A DNA stretch of 64,000 bases from Gordionus sp. m RMFG-2023 (Eukaryota > Nematomorpha > Gordioida > Chordodea > Parachordodidae). The DNA lies in the NCBI RefSeq assembly GCF_954871325.1, contig NC_088777.1:26637366-26701365 (forward strand), in the 5' to 3' direction. Below, piece by piece: positions 53,301 to 58,272 of this stretch. The stretch's first letter is position 1; each line of letters starts with the position of its first letter. The notes below the pieces were generated by a model that saw nothing but the letters and a program-made list of their open reading frames with translations, was not told where the DNA came from and ran no database searches. The position numbers and the translations under genes were made by a program.

Positions 53301-56095
53301 GATATGGAGAGCCGGAGCTAAGTACACTGGCGGTTTAAACCAATCTAATACCCTTCTCATATGCAAAAGGTTTTATGGAATATAAATTAACTAGCCAATA
53401 AGTCAAGAATGACGTGGTTGAGGGGTAATTAGTTAGTTTGTGTGTATGGTACTAAATATGTTTTATATTAAAATTTAGGAGAAAAAGAGGTAAAATTGTT
53501 GCAATGTAACCCGTGAGCATTAAGGGTATTAGAAATATCAAAATATAAATTTGTGATAGGAATCATATTGGGTAAAATTAAAAATAGAGATACTTCAAAA
53601 TTTTTGAATTTTAAATATGTGCTAGACATTGGTCTCAAAATTTTGCTTTGCAGACATAGCCAGGCCTGATCAAAAAACCATGTCCCATGCAACTTTCATA
53701 AAATTTTGCCATTTATTTCTATTGTAATTTAATAACAAAATCTTAAATTCAATTTTATATTTAGAATAAAATTTAAATTTGTGATAAAAATCATGTTGGG
53801 TAAAATTTAAAATAGATATGCTTGAAAATTTTATAATTTTAAATATGGACCAGACATTGGTTTAAAATTTTTTTTCTCAAACTTGGCTAACCCATGATAA
53901 TTTTGTAATTTTTTCCCAAGCCTGGAGATAGGTAAATCTCTGAAAACCATATTGTTGAGAAAATTTTCTCAAGCCCACCAAAGACTATAATAATTTTGTT
54001 AGTTGAGAACTGAAATAAAATATATAAAAATCATAATTCATTTAAAAATAAAATCAGAATATGAAAGTTGCATGGGCTTGGTTTTTTAATCAGGCCTGGC
54101 CATTTCTGCAAAAAATAATTTTCAGGCCAATGTCTAGCCCATATTTAAAATTAAAAAATTTTCAAGCATTTCTATTTTATATTTTACTCAATATGATTTC
54201 TATCACAAATCTAAATTTTATTCTAAATATAAAATTAAATTTAAGACATTTTTATTAAATTACAATAAAAATAAATGGCAAAATTTTATGAAAGTTGTGC
54301 ATGGGACTTAGTTGTTTGATCAGGCCTGGCTATGTCTGCAAAAACAAATTTTCAGGCCAATATATAACCCATATTTAAAATTCAAAATCTTAAGCATTTC
54401 TATTTTAAATTTTATCCAATATGATTTCCATCACAAATTTAAATTTTGTATTTCTAATACATGCTCACAATATACATTGTAACAATTTAACCTCTTTTTC
54501 TCTTAAATTTTAATATTTATATAAAATTTATTAATAAAGTATATTTTGTACCATACACACAAACTAAATAATTACTCTTCAAGCCTGTCAGCTAGTAAGA
54601 TAATAAACGGCAAAATTTTAAAAATATCAGCTATTAATTAATATATATAATTAATATTTTAAATTTAATTCAAGTTGGTGTATGCTTAAAACATACACCT
54701 TTGAAACGGAGGTTGTGGTTCGACTCTCGTAGAGAGAGCAAAAAAATAACATTACCCGATATAGTCTCCTTAAATTTTAAATACATTAGGAAGATACGAA
54801 AACGATCATGTTTTGATTATGGAGATTATACATATTAGATTACTATAAAGAAAACTGGCTTATTTACCAAACGCTCTTATAAATATTTTTTTAATTTATC
54901 AGCAAAACTGGTTCGAAAGTAGAGAAAGCCTTACAATGGAAGATTCCTATAGTTAATATAGAGTGGCTCATCGACTTTTTGTTAACGCAAGAAGAACAAC
55001 ACCCACAAGATTTTCCTGATATAAATGATACCAAATATCAAAACTATCCAGATAAATTTCTCGATGATGATATAGCTGCTAAGAAAGATGAATGCCACAA
55101 TTACATATTTTTCGATTATTCCCGATTTTTGGATCTCATGGGTAAATGAAAACAGAAATTCATAAATTAATTTATAATCTCGAAAGGTTAATATTTTCCT
55201 TGTTACCAACCCAAATCCTATTTCAAAAACCATTCAAATTGGTTTACAAATAATATATAAAAATTGAAATATTTGATATTTATTGACTAACTCTCTTGTA
55301 ATAAATTCATCAGATAAATGAAAACATAAATTTTAAAAGAAAATATCCAAAAAAATGGAACATATGTGCTTATAATAATTTGTTTTAAATAATAAATAAT
55401 CAAATTTTTATTCAAGCCTCACTTGCATTTATAGATTTTGAGTTTTGTGCCAAATGTAACTATAAGATAATGACACATGATGAACAGAAAACAAATAGTT
55501 TATTATACGTCAGATTTTAACGAGAAATTTTATTTTAGCCTATATTCCATCCAAATAAAAAGCACCCTGGGAGCAACCTATATTCGTTGATCAAGAGATT
55601 GTCAAAGACAAATGCATACAAAGAATATCGAAATCTCATATTAACCCCCTAACCCCTTCTGATATCCACGCAACTATTAAACAAAAAGTAGCCAAAAATG
55701 ATTTTATTTCTAAGCCTACCTTATCAGATATTGACCTTAATATAGATGCAAAAAGTCGAAATTATCCTGAATATACCCCAAAATTTTCTAACAGCTTTGA
55801 GAACGAAAGTGACAGGCATAAAAAAAGGAACATTTTAGGACCACTGAAACAGAAGAGGCTTTTGGAAAGCGCGATCATCATAACTAAAAAAATGGCCATA
55901 TCTAATAATGCCGAATCCTTGTTTGCCTCATTTGTACCAAAAAAGGAAAAAATCATGTCTCCTAATAAGAACAATAATTCGAATCACAGCATAATTCTGA
56001 ATGGTTCCAACTGTTTAACCGAACTCAACAGTTCCAATAAGTACCTGGTTATGGTAACTGGCCATCTCAAAGTTAAGACCGAATTACTAAATAAA
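11290..56095 (+). CDS. PAX-interacting protein 1 (PTIP)-like gene, exons 1-11, 3' part off-window
   Basis: Eleven exons with matching phases give 714 codons. Order: BRCT1 (residues ~7-88), BRCT2 (~95-210, with [12 protein letters not shown]), a polar acidic linker (~211-305), BRCT3 (~309-400, with SAHWLND), BRCT4 (~417-540, with [18 protein letters not shown] then [14 protein letters not shown]), a basic/polar linker, and the first strand of BRCT5 (KYLVMVTGH). This matches vertebrate PTIP in order and motifs (KYYxVGDI, WALVTFHGG, IVTPDWVLDC, AHWLN, AGAKYTGYL, SNTVLICK). PTIP is a nuclear scaffold for KMT2C/D H3K4 methyltransferase complexes, and its C-terminal BRCT pair binds phosphoproteins such as 53BP1. 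Unlike vertebrate PTIP, the linker after BRCT2 is short and not glutamine-rich. BRCT5 and BRCT6 must lie beyond 56,095; I found none up to 64,000. The ten visible introns run from about 190 bp to 21 kb and are full of transposons. Confidence 0.9.
11567..11760 (+). CDS. PTIP-like exon 2 (BRCT1 core)
   Basis: Acceptor ATAAG; the exon begins [18 protein letters not shown] and continues [22 protein letters not shown] and SNTLLP. This is the BRCT pattern of helix with GG, a serine-histidine strand, and the tryptophan of helix 3. It aligns with PTIP SHIISEDG and VVKPSWVILS. Donor GTAATA, phase 2. Confidence 0.9.
12214..12301 (+). CDS. PTIP-like exon 3 (BRCT1-BRCT2 junction)
   Basis: Acceptor TTTATATTTAG, 88 bp, phase 2 to 0. 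It reads [20 protein letters not shown] followed by NHNMTLSLE and ends at GTAATT. The match is short, but the phase fits exons 2 and 4 exactly, and the place corresponds to the PTIP segment [20 protein letters not shown]. Confidence 0.75.
12942..15632 (-). mobile_element. hAT element with perfect 8-bp target duplication (hAT-C inner)
   Basis: The 2,691-bp element has inverted ends CAGGGTTGTGCAT and ATGCCAACCCTG and is flanked by CTTTTAAT at 12,934-12,941 and 15,633-15,640. Subterminal GGTCAATTGACCG palindromes occur at both ends. It lies inside the older hAT-C outer element, just downstream of that element's C-terminal exon. Confidence 0.93.
13108..14970 (-). pseudogene. BED-type hAT transposase, interrupted by a few breaks
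   Basis: In minus-strand order: a BED zinc finger starting [13 protein letters not shown], with CKFC and a distal H/C pair (14,970-14,800); a 70-residue linker frame (14,747-14,535); the catalytic core region (14,155-13,445, with [14 protein letters not shown] and [15 protein letters not shown]); and the C-terminal dimerisation region (13,434-13,108, with [20 protein letters not shown], a variant of the usual SERxFS). About four frame changes separate the pieces, at roughly 14,750, 14,530, 14,350 and 13,440, so it is unlikely to be active. Length and order match a full hAT transposase. Confidence 0.88.
18740..20590 (-). pseudogene. hAT-like transposase relic of the DUF4371/TTF zinc-finger type
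   Basis: The frame 19,500-19,297 (minus) reads [20 protein letters not shown] then [17 protein letters not shown], the diagnostic SNMSGxxxGVQALI plus HCxAHxLNL block of KRBA2/ZMYM-like hAT transposases. Upstream, near 20,450-20,400, a segment with [11 protein letters not shown] suggests the TTF-type zinc finger. The sequence between has many stops. Ends were not defined. Confidence 0.65.
20628..20960. other. G/C-run low-complexity stretch
   Basis: A run of 11 G at 20,628-20,638 is followed by pyrimidine-rich sequence at 20,760-20,815 (CCTCCCCCCTTCCCCTTCCC). No gene was recognised; the reading frame opposite this stretch is a composition artefact. Confidence 0.5.
21425..21920. repeat. Degenerate hAT-end repeat, related to 58,468-58,990
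   Basis: The end at 21,440-21,520 (CGGAACCGATATTAAGCG, ATATCGGATCGGGTCGATAC) and the following 400 bp resemble 58,468-58,990 throughout, including TTATTTTATGATTGTATATA and CTGCAACAATTAAAGGGTTT. Both copies end near GACAACACTAC or AACAACACTAC. No protein relic was recognised. Confidence 0.55.
22534..23304. mobile_element. Non-autonomous hAT-like element, 771 bp
   Basis: Ends CAGGGATGCGAACCCGG and the reverse of CAGGGGTTTGAACCAAACCC; both ends are packed with GGGTTCGG motifs while the middle is AT-rich and non-coding. The flanks CTTATGTT and CTTAAAAA share only four leading bases, so the target duplication has decayed or the ends are slightly off. Confidence 0.7.
23395..23600. repeat. MITE-like terminus shared with 52,180-52,400
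   Basis: Both loci share AGTTATAGTATATA, then AAAATTTTAGGAAA or AAAATTTAAGAAAT, and GATTTGTCATGGAATTTACC or GATTTGATATGGAATTCATC. This suggests two copies of a short non-coding element. The full borders are not resolved. Confidence 0.45.
24167..24813. mobile_element. Non-autonomous hAT-like element, 647 bp, 7/8 target duplication
   Basis: Ends TAGGGCTGTGCC and GGCACAGCCCTA, flanked by TATAATAC (24,159-24,166) and TATAATAT (24,814-24,821). Subterminal CCGATCCGATAT motifs mark both ends. Relatives are at 37,131-37,517 and 57,248-58,272; the latter keeps a transposase relic. Confidence 0.82.
24960..25600 (+). pseudogene. LINE-like reverse transcriptase 3' fragment
   Basis: The plus-strand frame 25,246-25,686 contains [17 protein letters not shown] then [13 protein letters not shown], the cysteine-histidine block LGCxxCxPHxC, CG and RGLHGLSC found in the C-terminal part of a widespread invertebrate RT family. 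A related block ([24 protein letters not shown]) occurs on the minus strand near 48,230-48,300. Clade not assigned; strongly worn. Confidence 0.5.
25700..25940. repeat. hAT-B type right terminus
   Basis: The segment GAACTCTTGAATTCTCCACT, TGTCCGGGTTCGATTC, CAGGCTCACATCGC matches the terminus at 6,005-6,095 nearly base for base in layout. It is a solo or truncated end. Confidence 0.5.
26140..28110 (-). mobile_element. hAT relic whose ends enclose a LINE fragment
   Basis: The left flank (26,170-26,240) and right flank (28,070-28,110) share GAACGCGTTC, GAACGCATTCA and GAACGTTC motifs in hAT-end style. Beside the left end, 26,510-26,410 (minus) encodes [17 protein letters not shown], the hAT C-terminal block. 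The interval between is filled by a minus-strand LINE fragment, so either the LINE inserted there or it was captured. Confidence 0.55.
26530..28060 (-). pseudogene. LINE fragment: endonuclease and part of reverse transcriptase
   Basis: The frame 28,090-27,638 (minus) reads [19 protein letters not shown], then [15 protein letters not shown] and [11 protein letters not shown], an APE-type endonuclease. The expected QET glutamate is D (IQDTH). Further down, 26,940-26,880 reads [13 protein letters not shown] (pre-RT), and 26,728-26,534 reads [14 protein letters not shown] and [15 protein letters not shown] (RT motif A). Several frame breaks lie between. The later RT motifs are absent, so the copy is 3'-truncated, or its 3' part was lost to the adjacent hAT. 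Confidence 0.75.
28117..28300. repeat. Direct duplication of ~50 bp at 120-bp spacing
   Basis: AATATAAGGGCGATATCATG (28,117) and AATATAAGGGCTATATCATG (28,237) are each followed by AAAATTGAG and ATTAAATACAGGCA. Confidence 0.7.
28928..28994 (-). repeat. tRNA-like SINE head, copy 1
   Basis: On the minus strand it reads TTGGTGCATGCGGTAAGCAT ... GAGTTCGATTCTCG, like tRNA A and B boxes, followed by a conserved tail (AGTCTCCTTTAATTTAAAAT, then GAAAACGATCG). The same unit plus tail occurs at 54,673-54,815. Confidence 0.6.
29340..30240 (+). repeat. GGCCTGG-type dispersed repeat, copy 1
   Basis: The segment has AGCCAGGCCTGTTCAAAAAA, TGGGCTGGGCTTGG and TTGCAGGCCTGGGCTTGACC. It parallels 39,330-39,830 and both arms of the palindrome at 53,425-54,580. 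Frames in it follow the repeat and are not genes. Confidence 0.65.
30330..30597 (+). pseudogene. piggyBac transposase N-terminal fragment
   Basis: The plus frame reads LPGVKE, then [26 protein letters not shown], and [20 protein letters not shown]. This is the piggyBac pattern TPxECFxLFF, TNxY and FxGLLxxxGxxKxNH. A stop precedes the TPEK segment, and the DDD catalytic core is absent. Confidence 0.75.
30760..32697 (-). mobile_element. Tc1/mariner (IS630)-type element with TA target site, near intact
   Basis: The 1,938-bp element is flanked by TA (30,758-30,759 and 32,698-32,699). Its terminal inverted repeats are about 125 bp and nearly identical, beginning CAGTGAAAGGGGGGATATTT. The near identity of the arms and the long readable frames point to a recent insertion, into the piggyBac relic. 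Confidence 0.96.
31297..32489 (-). pseudogene. IS630/Tc1-type transposase with one frameshift
   Basis: The first frame (32,489-31,842) has a helix-turn-helix region, [20 protein letters not shown] then [19 protein letters not shown], followed by a second HTH-like part ([14 protein letters not shown]). The second frame (31,863-31,297) has the catalytic domain: [15 protein letters not shown] with the first [15 protein letters not shown] with the second D, and [15 protein letters not shown] with the final E. By my count 30 residues separate the second D and the E, shorter than the usual 34 of Tc1. Reading through an A6 run near 31,921-31,926 with one more base would continue as RAGKEP and [17 protein letters not shown], so one base was probably lost there. 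The rest is open. Confidence 0.92.
33386..33520 (+). CDS. PTIP-like exon 4 (BRCT2 first half)
   Basis: Acceptor ATCTCAAG, 45 codons, phase 0 on both sides, donor GTTTGT. It reads [20 protein letters not shown] and ends [14 protein letters not shown], matching PTIP ALWALVTFHGG and CTHLI. An intron of 21 kb separates it from exon 3. Confidence 0.9.
33654..34994 (+). mobile_element. Internally deleted hAT, 1,341 bp, 7/8 target duplication
   Basis: Ends CAGGGATCCACCGAACCG and the reverse of CAGGGATCCAAACAGAACC, flanked by CCTAAAGG (33,646-33,653) and TCTAAAGG (34,995-35,002). Near 34,540-34,660 the plus strand encodes [20 protein letters not shown], the hAT C-terminal block. The rest of the transposase is missing or unreadable. 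It lies in intron 4 of the PTIP-like gene. Confidence 0.85.
34995..35992. other. Rest of intron 4
   Basis: Nothing was recognised. The short frames here lack any family motif. Confidence 0.4.
35993..36422 (+). CDS. PTIP-like exon 5 (BRCT2 second half and linker)
   Basis: Acceptor TTATTGAAG, donor GTAAGT, ending in phase 1. It encodes [15 protein letters not shown], the diagnostic helix of BRCT2, then YNPRYLV and about 95 residues of polar, acidic linker ([31 protein letters not shown]). Vertebrate PTIP has a long glutamine-rich region here; this one does not. Confidence 0.92.
36616..36707 (+). CDS. PTIP-like exon 6 (start of BRCT3)
   Basis: Acceptor ATTATAG, 92 bp, phase 1 to 0. It reads [17 protein letters not shown], then HILQSWKK, and ends at GTTGTA. 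This corresponds to PTIP FLSGCVFAIADYPEQ and ATWKR. Too short to call alone, but the phase and the junction to exon 7 are exact. Confidence 0.85.
36841..37080. repeat. Repeat end plus tRNA-like segment
   Basis: ATAACAACCTAATTTACTAA near 36,858 resembles ATAACAACCTAATTTACCAA near 20,562, the edge of the DUF4371-type hAT. At 37,024-37,078 the minus strand has TTCGAATCC and a tRNA-like layout. There is a C8 run at 36,980-36,987. Confidence 0.4.
37131..37517. mobile_element. Truncated copy of the TAGGGCTGTGCC hAT-like family
   Basis: Its right end GGATCGGCACAGCCCTA matches the family terminus. The interior (TTACAAAAGACAAAGATAAT, then TTGCAAAATGCGTTATCTGC) is the reverse complement of 24,420-24,460. 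The left terminus is missing near 37,131. Confidence 0.75.
38408..38500 (+). CDS. PTIP-like exon 7 (BRCT3 core)
   Basis: Acceptor AATTCAG, 31 codons, phase 0 on both sides, donor GTTACA. It reads [15 protein letters not shown] then [15 protein letters not shown], the glycine turn and THxL strand of BRCT3 (IIQAHGGTVDPTF and CTHLLC in vertebrates). Confidence 0.88.
38900..39850. repeat. tRNA-like plus GGCCTGG-type dispersed repeat, copy 2
   Basis: A tRNA-like stretch at 39,170-39,235 (minus: GTGGTTCGAATCTCG) precedes a segment with GGTTGGCCAGGTTTGAGAAA, TGGGCTGGGCTTGGG and AGGCCTGGGCTCGGCC that parallels 29,690-29,900. The order matches copy 1. Confidence 0.6.
40888..43010. mobile_element. Foldback element with ~670-760 bp inverted arms
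   Basis: The left arm (40,888-41,557) and right arm (42,250-43,010) are inverted copies. Landmarks are GTTAGTTATTTATGTTGTA vs its reverse near 42,915-42,935, CTTGTTAGGAAGGGATT vs AATCCCTTCCTAACA, and ATAAGTAAGGAAGCAGC vs GCTGCTTCCTTACTTAT. The loop (41,558-42,249) encodes nothing recognisable. The element fills most of intron 7 and ends about 130 bp upstream of exon 8. Confidence 0.85.
43140..43289 (+). CDS. PTIP-like exon 8 (BRCT3 end)
   Basis: Fifty codons, phase 0 on both sides. It starts after AAATGGAAG, which has a weak pyrimidine tract. It reads [17 protein letters not shown], then [15 protein letters not shown] and KYMLEKH, matching PTIP RKRCVTAHWLN, PPHRALHFPVAF and CSQH. Donor GTAATG. 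A donor-like GTAAAT at 43,267 would break phase with exon 9. Confidence 0.9.
43540..43640. repeat. 29-bp tandem repeat, about 3.5 units
   Basis: The unit begins TTTTTGGTATCCCATTTTTA and ends AAATAGTAC. It is repeated with almost no change, then decays at GGTATTCCATTTTTAAAAAG. Confidence 0.9.
44033..44095. repeat. TTTC/TTCC microsatellite
   Basis: A pyrimidine run of CCTT and CTTT units, ending in several perfect TTTC repeats. A similar mixed pyrimidine tract lies at 52,986-53,065. Confidence 0.9.
44207..46865 (+). mobile_element. Mutator-like element (MULE) with 9-bp target duplication
   Basis: The element is 2,659 bp. Its ends start GGTTCCACGTCATTACAG and, reversed, GGTATCGCGTCATTACAG, flanked by CATTAAGTC at 44,198-44,206 and 46,866-46,874. 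The outer ~150-260 bp of each end is a run of TACAGAGAA/TATAGAGAAA repeats. Inverted similarity extends about 400 bp inward, to GGGCAGTTTTTATTGTAAG at the left and its reverse at the right. A 9-bp duplication is typical of Mutator elements. A TAACTAGTTAC-type repeat (about 44,815-44,910) sits just before the coding part. Confidence 0.95.
44918..46020 (+). pseudogene. FLYWCH-type MULE transposase, frameshifted
   Basis: Three frames in order. 44,918-45,355 begins in the second half of a FLYWCH zinc finger ([20 protein letters not shown] then [12 protein letters not shown]). 45,349-45,828 has the catalytic core ([48 protein letters not shown]). 45,835-46,020 has [20 protein letters not shown] then EGWHRSF. 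The usual CEKW-ADGTF junction needs a one-base shift near 45,350. The usual YFEETWIGK can be read in another frame at about 45,820-45,850, so two opposite shifts lie there. The first half of the zinc finger is lost where the TAACTAG repeat lies. Few breaks overall, hence fairly young. Confidence 0.9.
46905..47110. repeat. GGCCCGG-rich transposon-end repeat, copy 2
   Basis: Contains TGGCCGTGCCCGGG, CAGGCCCGGCCCGG and ACGGCCCGCG. It resembles 4,541-4,640 and lies directly beside the MULE target duplication, so the MULE may have landed in or near it. Confidence 0.45.
47340..47480 (-). pseudogene. Possible second MULE transposase scrap
   Basis: The minus strand reads [19 protein letters not shown], which resembles the YFExxYxxGR block of FLYWCH-type MULE transposases. 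It is too short to be sure. Confidence 0.3.
48195..50300 (-). pseudogene. Worn LINE-like reverse transcriptase of uncertain clade
   Basis: The composition is less AT-rich than its surroundings. Minus-strand pieces include [20 protein letters not shown] (an early RT block, near 49,540-49,480) and, towards the 3' end, [17 protein letters not shown] with DSLGHH (near 48,300-48,230), the same cysteine block as at 25,246-25,400. It is broken at many places and no ends were found. Confidence 0.5.
50407..52016 (+). mobile_element. Long-TIR DNA element with DDE-like transposase relic
   Basis: The inverted ends of roughly 230 bp or more start TCACACTGCTTTATATTTG at the left and, reversed, TCACATTGCTTTTTATTTG at the right; both continue TACAAAATCCTAGACTGGGA. 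The interior (50,770-51,440) encodes, in broken frames, [47 protein letters not shown] and [18 protein letters not shown]. These are hallmarks of a common but poorly named invertebrate transposase-like family. About five stops or shifts. No convincing target duplication was found. Confidence 0.78.
52017..53247. other. Rest of intron 8: MITE-like and pyrimidine-rich sequence
   Basis: 52,180-52,400 resembles the MITE-like terminus at 23,395-23,600. 52,440-52,490 has a GGTTCATTTCGGTATTGCGG end-like motif. 52,986-53,065 is a long CTTT/CCTT pyrimidine tract. No exon other than exon 9 (53,248) was recognised. Confidence 0.45.
53248..53369 (+). CDS. PTIP-like exon 9 (BRCT4 first half)
   Basis: Acceptor GATACAG, donor GTTTTA, phase 0 to 2. 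It reads [20 protein letters not shown], then [20 protein letters not shown]. The segment AGAKYTG and SNTLLICK is almost identical to vertebrate PTIP BRCT4 and is the strongest single piece of identity evidence. Confidence 0.95.
53425..54580. repeat. Large palindrome (foldback) filling intron 9
   Basis: The sequence from TTAGTTTGTGTGTATGGTAC (53,434) to about 53,990 is repeated inverted from about 54,060 to CCATACACACAAACTAAAT (about 54,573). Internal pairs include CAGGCCTGATCAAAAAACCA vs GATCAGGCCTGGC and GAGGTAAAATTGTTGCAATG vs TACATTGTAACAATTTAACC. The arms are about 560 bp with a short centre near 54,000. The arms belong to the same family as 29,340-30,240 and 39,330-39,830. Confidence 0.88.
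54673..54815 (+). repeat. tRNA-like SINE head, copy 3, with conserved tail
   Basis: TTGGTGTATGCTTAAAACAT leads to GTGGTTCGACTCTCG (A- and B-box-like), followed by the same tail as copy 1 (ATAGTCTCCTTAAATTTTAA, then AAGATACGAAAACGATCATG). It lies about 90 bp upstream of exon 10. Confidence 0.6.
54903..55141 (+). CDS. PTIP-like exon 10 (BRCT4 second half)
   Basis: Acceptor TTTATCAG; the first base completes the serine codon split with exon 9. It reads [18 protein letters not shown] and IEWLIDFLL (PTIP: PTGLKYEKAKEWRIPCVN and AQWLGDILL), then an acidic stretch and YSRFLDLM. Donor GTAAAT, phase 1. Confidence 0.94.
55563..56095 (+). CDS. PTIP-like exon 11 (linker and first strand of BRCT5)
   Basis: The frame runs from [17 protein letters not shown] through basic/polar sequence ([18 protein letters not shown]) to [19 protein letters not shown], the start of BRCT5 (FVLFTGFEPVQVQQYIKKL in PTIP). 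The acceptor at 55,561-55,562 (AAAAAG) keeps the frame. A better-looking acceptor at 55,537-55,538 (TTTTATTTTAG) would read into TAA at 55,556-55,558. The donor GTATCC is weak, and the next exon is not in the window. Confidence 0.82.
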
Positions 56096-56388
56096 GTATC
56101 CACATTTATATAATGGCATTCATGTATAAAAAATTTATAAAAATAATGAGTATTTAAATTGATTTTCTAAAAAAAACCTTTGAGAAAATATCCGAATTTA
56201 AATATAACATTAATTTATATCAAATGAGTGAAAGATTTATTTAGTATATTATAGAGAATAAATGTAAAAATATTAGCTAAGACTAAAATATAGTTAATTT
56301 ACTTTTGATAAATATCTAATTAGTTATCGTTATATACTTTTCTCACAAGTAAATAGTTCCAGTTACTATTTATATTTTCAAAAATAAC

Positions 56389-56538
56389 TAGAGATGCACC
56401 AAGTGTCGGTATCGGTGTATATTTTAAATTTTTACCTATACCATTGGCTTATACTCAAAAATCGTGATTAACCTTCATAAATTAAAAAAAATGTTAGTTA
56501 ACATTATCCTATGAATTAAAAGTATCAGTGCGTCTCTG
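56389..56538. mobile_element. 150-bp hAT-like MITE, perfect 8-bp target duplication
   Basis: Ends (T)AGAGATGCAC and GTGCGTCTCTG, flanked by AAAATAAC at 56,381-56,388 and 56,539-56,546. It landed in a TAACTAG-type repeat like those at 12,620-12,690 and 18,615-18,715. Confidence 0.8.
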
Positions 56539-56795
56539 AAAATAACTAGTAACATTGACAGATATTTAAAAAAATATATAACTCATCATATTTAATATAA
56601 TTTTTTATTAATATACAAAGTAAAATGCCATTTAATAATGTGTAGTGATTTACAGATATTAATCTAATGAATAATATAAATATCCCAATAGTTATTTTTT
56701 AAAAAAATTTTTATTTAAAAATATCAGATATGCTGATAGGACCTTTTTAGCCTATACCCTGTTCGATATCCAAAACCGATACCAAAAAATAATAA

Positions 56796-57070
56796 TGCAG
56801 TAGTAGTGCCTATTAAGACTAAGATAATGGTGAACAGACTTAGGTGGTATGGGCACACAATGAGAAGGCCTATGAACTATATAGGAAATACGGCTGAGAG
56901 TTTGGAAGTGATGGGCAAACGTAAAAGAGGAAGGCCAAAACTACAGTGGGGTCACAAAGTTAGAGCCAATATGAAGAAGTATAAATTAGATAAAAGAGAT
57001 AGCATGAATAACAAAAAGTGGAGAGAGATATTGAAGGATACCACCAGAAAAGGTGAAAGCTAAAAAGAAA
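56796..57070 (+). mobile_element. RTE-like LINE 3' end, 5'-truncated
   Basis: The frame 56,806-57,063 reads IKTKIMVNRLRWYGHTMRRP, then GKRKRGRPKLQWGHKVRAN, almost the same as the end of the LINE at 8,379-10,185, but extends to DTTRKGES before its stop. An A-rich tail follows (AAAAAGAAAAAGAAAA). About 270 bp survive. A target duplication was not resolved. Confidence 0.9.
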
Positions 57071-57247
57071 AAGAAAATTTTTTTGAAAAGGAACTAAGAT
57101 ATAATTAATCAATATTTTTTATTTAATTTTAAAATTAAAAGAATAAAAATAAAGATTAATAGCACAAAATTTTTTAAAATTTATGAAGGTTAATTATCGT
57201 TGTTGGGTATAGACCAGTGATATCGGGACAATTGAAAATATCAACAC

Positions 57248-58272
57248 TAGGGCTGTGCCGATCCATATATTTTTACCGATCCGATACGATATTTTCCGAT
57301 ATTGGTTCAAAACCGATCCGATACCGATCCGATATTTATATTAATTTTTTACCACCCCTCTTTGAACCAAATGTAATTAATAAATCAATATTTTTTATGC
57401 ATAAAAGAATTATGCATAATTTAATTTTTTTATTTCAACAATAATTTTAAAAAAATATATATAATATATCCATTTTATGTTGGTTTATAAAATTGTAATA
57501 TTTAATATATAAAATTATAATATATTAGATTTTTTTTAATAAATATAAGAGCCTCTAGATTTTCAGGCAATAGGCTTCTACGATGAGGACTCAATATCCC
57601 CTGCCGTACTGAAGGCAGACTCAGATGGGACACTTGTTGCTGGAGGAGCCAAAAATTTACGTGCAAGTGTTGATAAAGTTGGAAATTTTACAGCTTTAAC
57701 TCTCCAATATTCAAGTGGATTCACTGGGGATATAATATTAATATCATCAATGTTATTCGAGTTTTCTAAATAAATAACACAAATATAAAATTAGCATTTA
57801 TAAAATAGTGGGTTTCATACAAACCCAATCTTTTGTTGATTTTGAAAAATCACCCAAACAAATGGGTCAATCATAGCCCAACCAAGCAATATTTAAATTA
57901 ATATGAAAAATATATTGTCATACTTTCTATATATGGTGTTATTTTTTTAAAAAATTAAAAATAAATAAAACTTTGGGTGTTCCTTTCTATTTTTATAAAA
58001 AAATTTGTAAAATCTATTTAAAAAAATAAATAACATTTGCATTGTTTAAAAAAAAATTATTTATAAAATATTATTAATGTAAAATAGAAACTCGAAAAAA
58101 TTTATTTTTTTTTTAAATATTTAAAAAAAAATTTTTTTATTAAAAAATAATAATTCAAAGTTTCATTACTCAAAAGTTTTATAAGAATTGCATTTTTAGT
58201 AAAAGGATCGGATCGGATCGGGTTTTTTACAGGTATCGGGCCGATCCGATATTTAATATCGGCACAGCCCTA
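57248..58272 (-). mobile_element. Deleted hAT, TAGGGCTGTGCC family, perfect 8-bp target duplication
   Basis: Ends TAGGGCTGTGCCGATCC and CGGCACAGCCCTA, flanked by ATCAACAC at 57,240-57,247 and 58,273-58,280. On the minus strand, 57,710-57,580 encodes LSTLARKFLAPPATSVPSES then AFSTAGDIESSS, the hAT C-terminal block with E-to-S style decay of SERxFS. This copy identifies the 24,167 and 37,131 elements as hAT derivatives. Confidence 0.9.
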
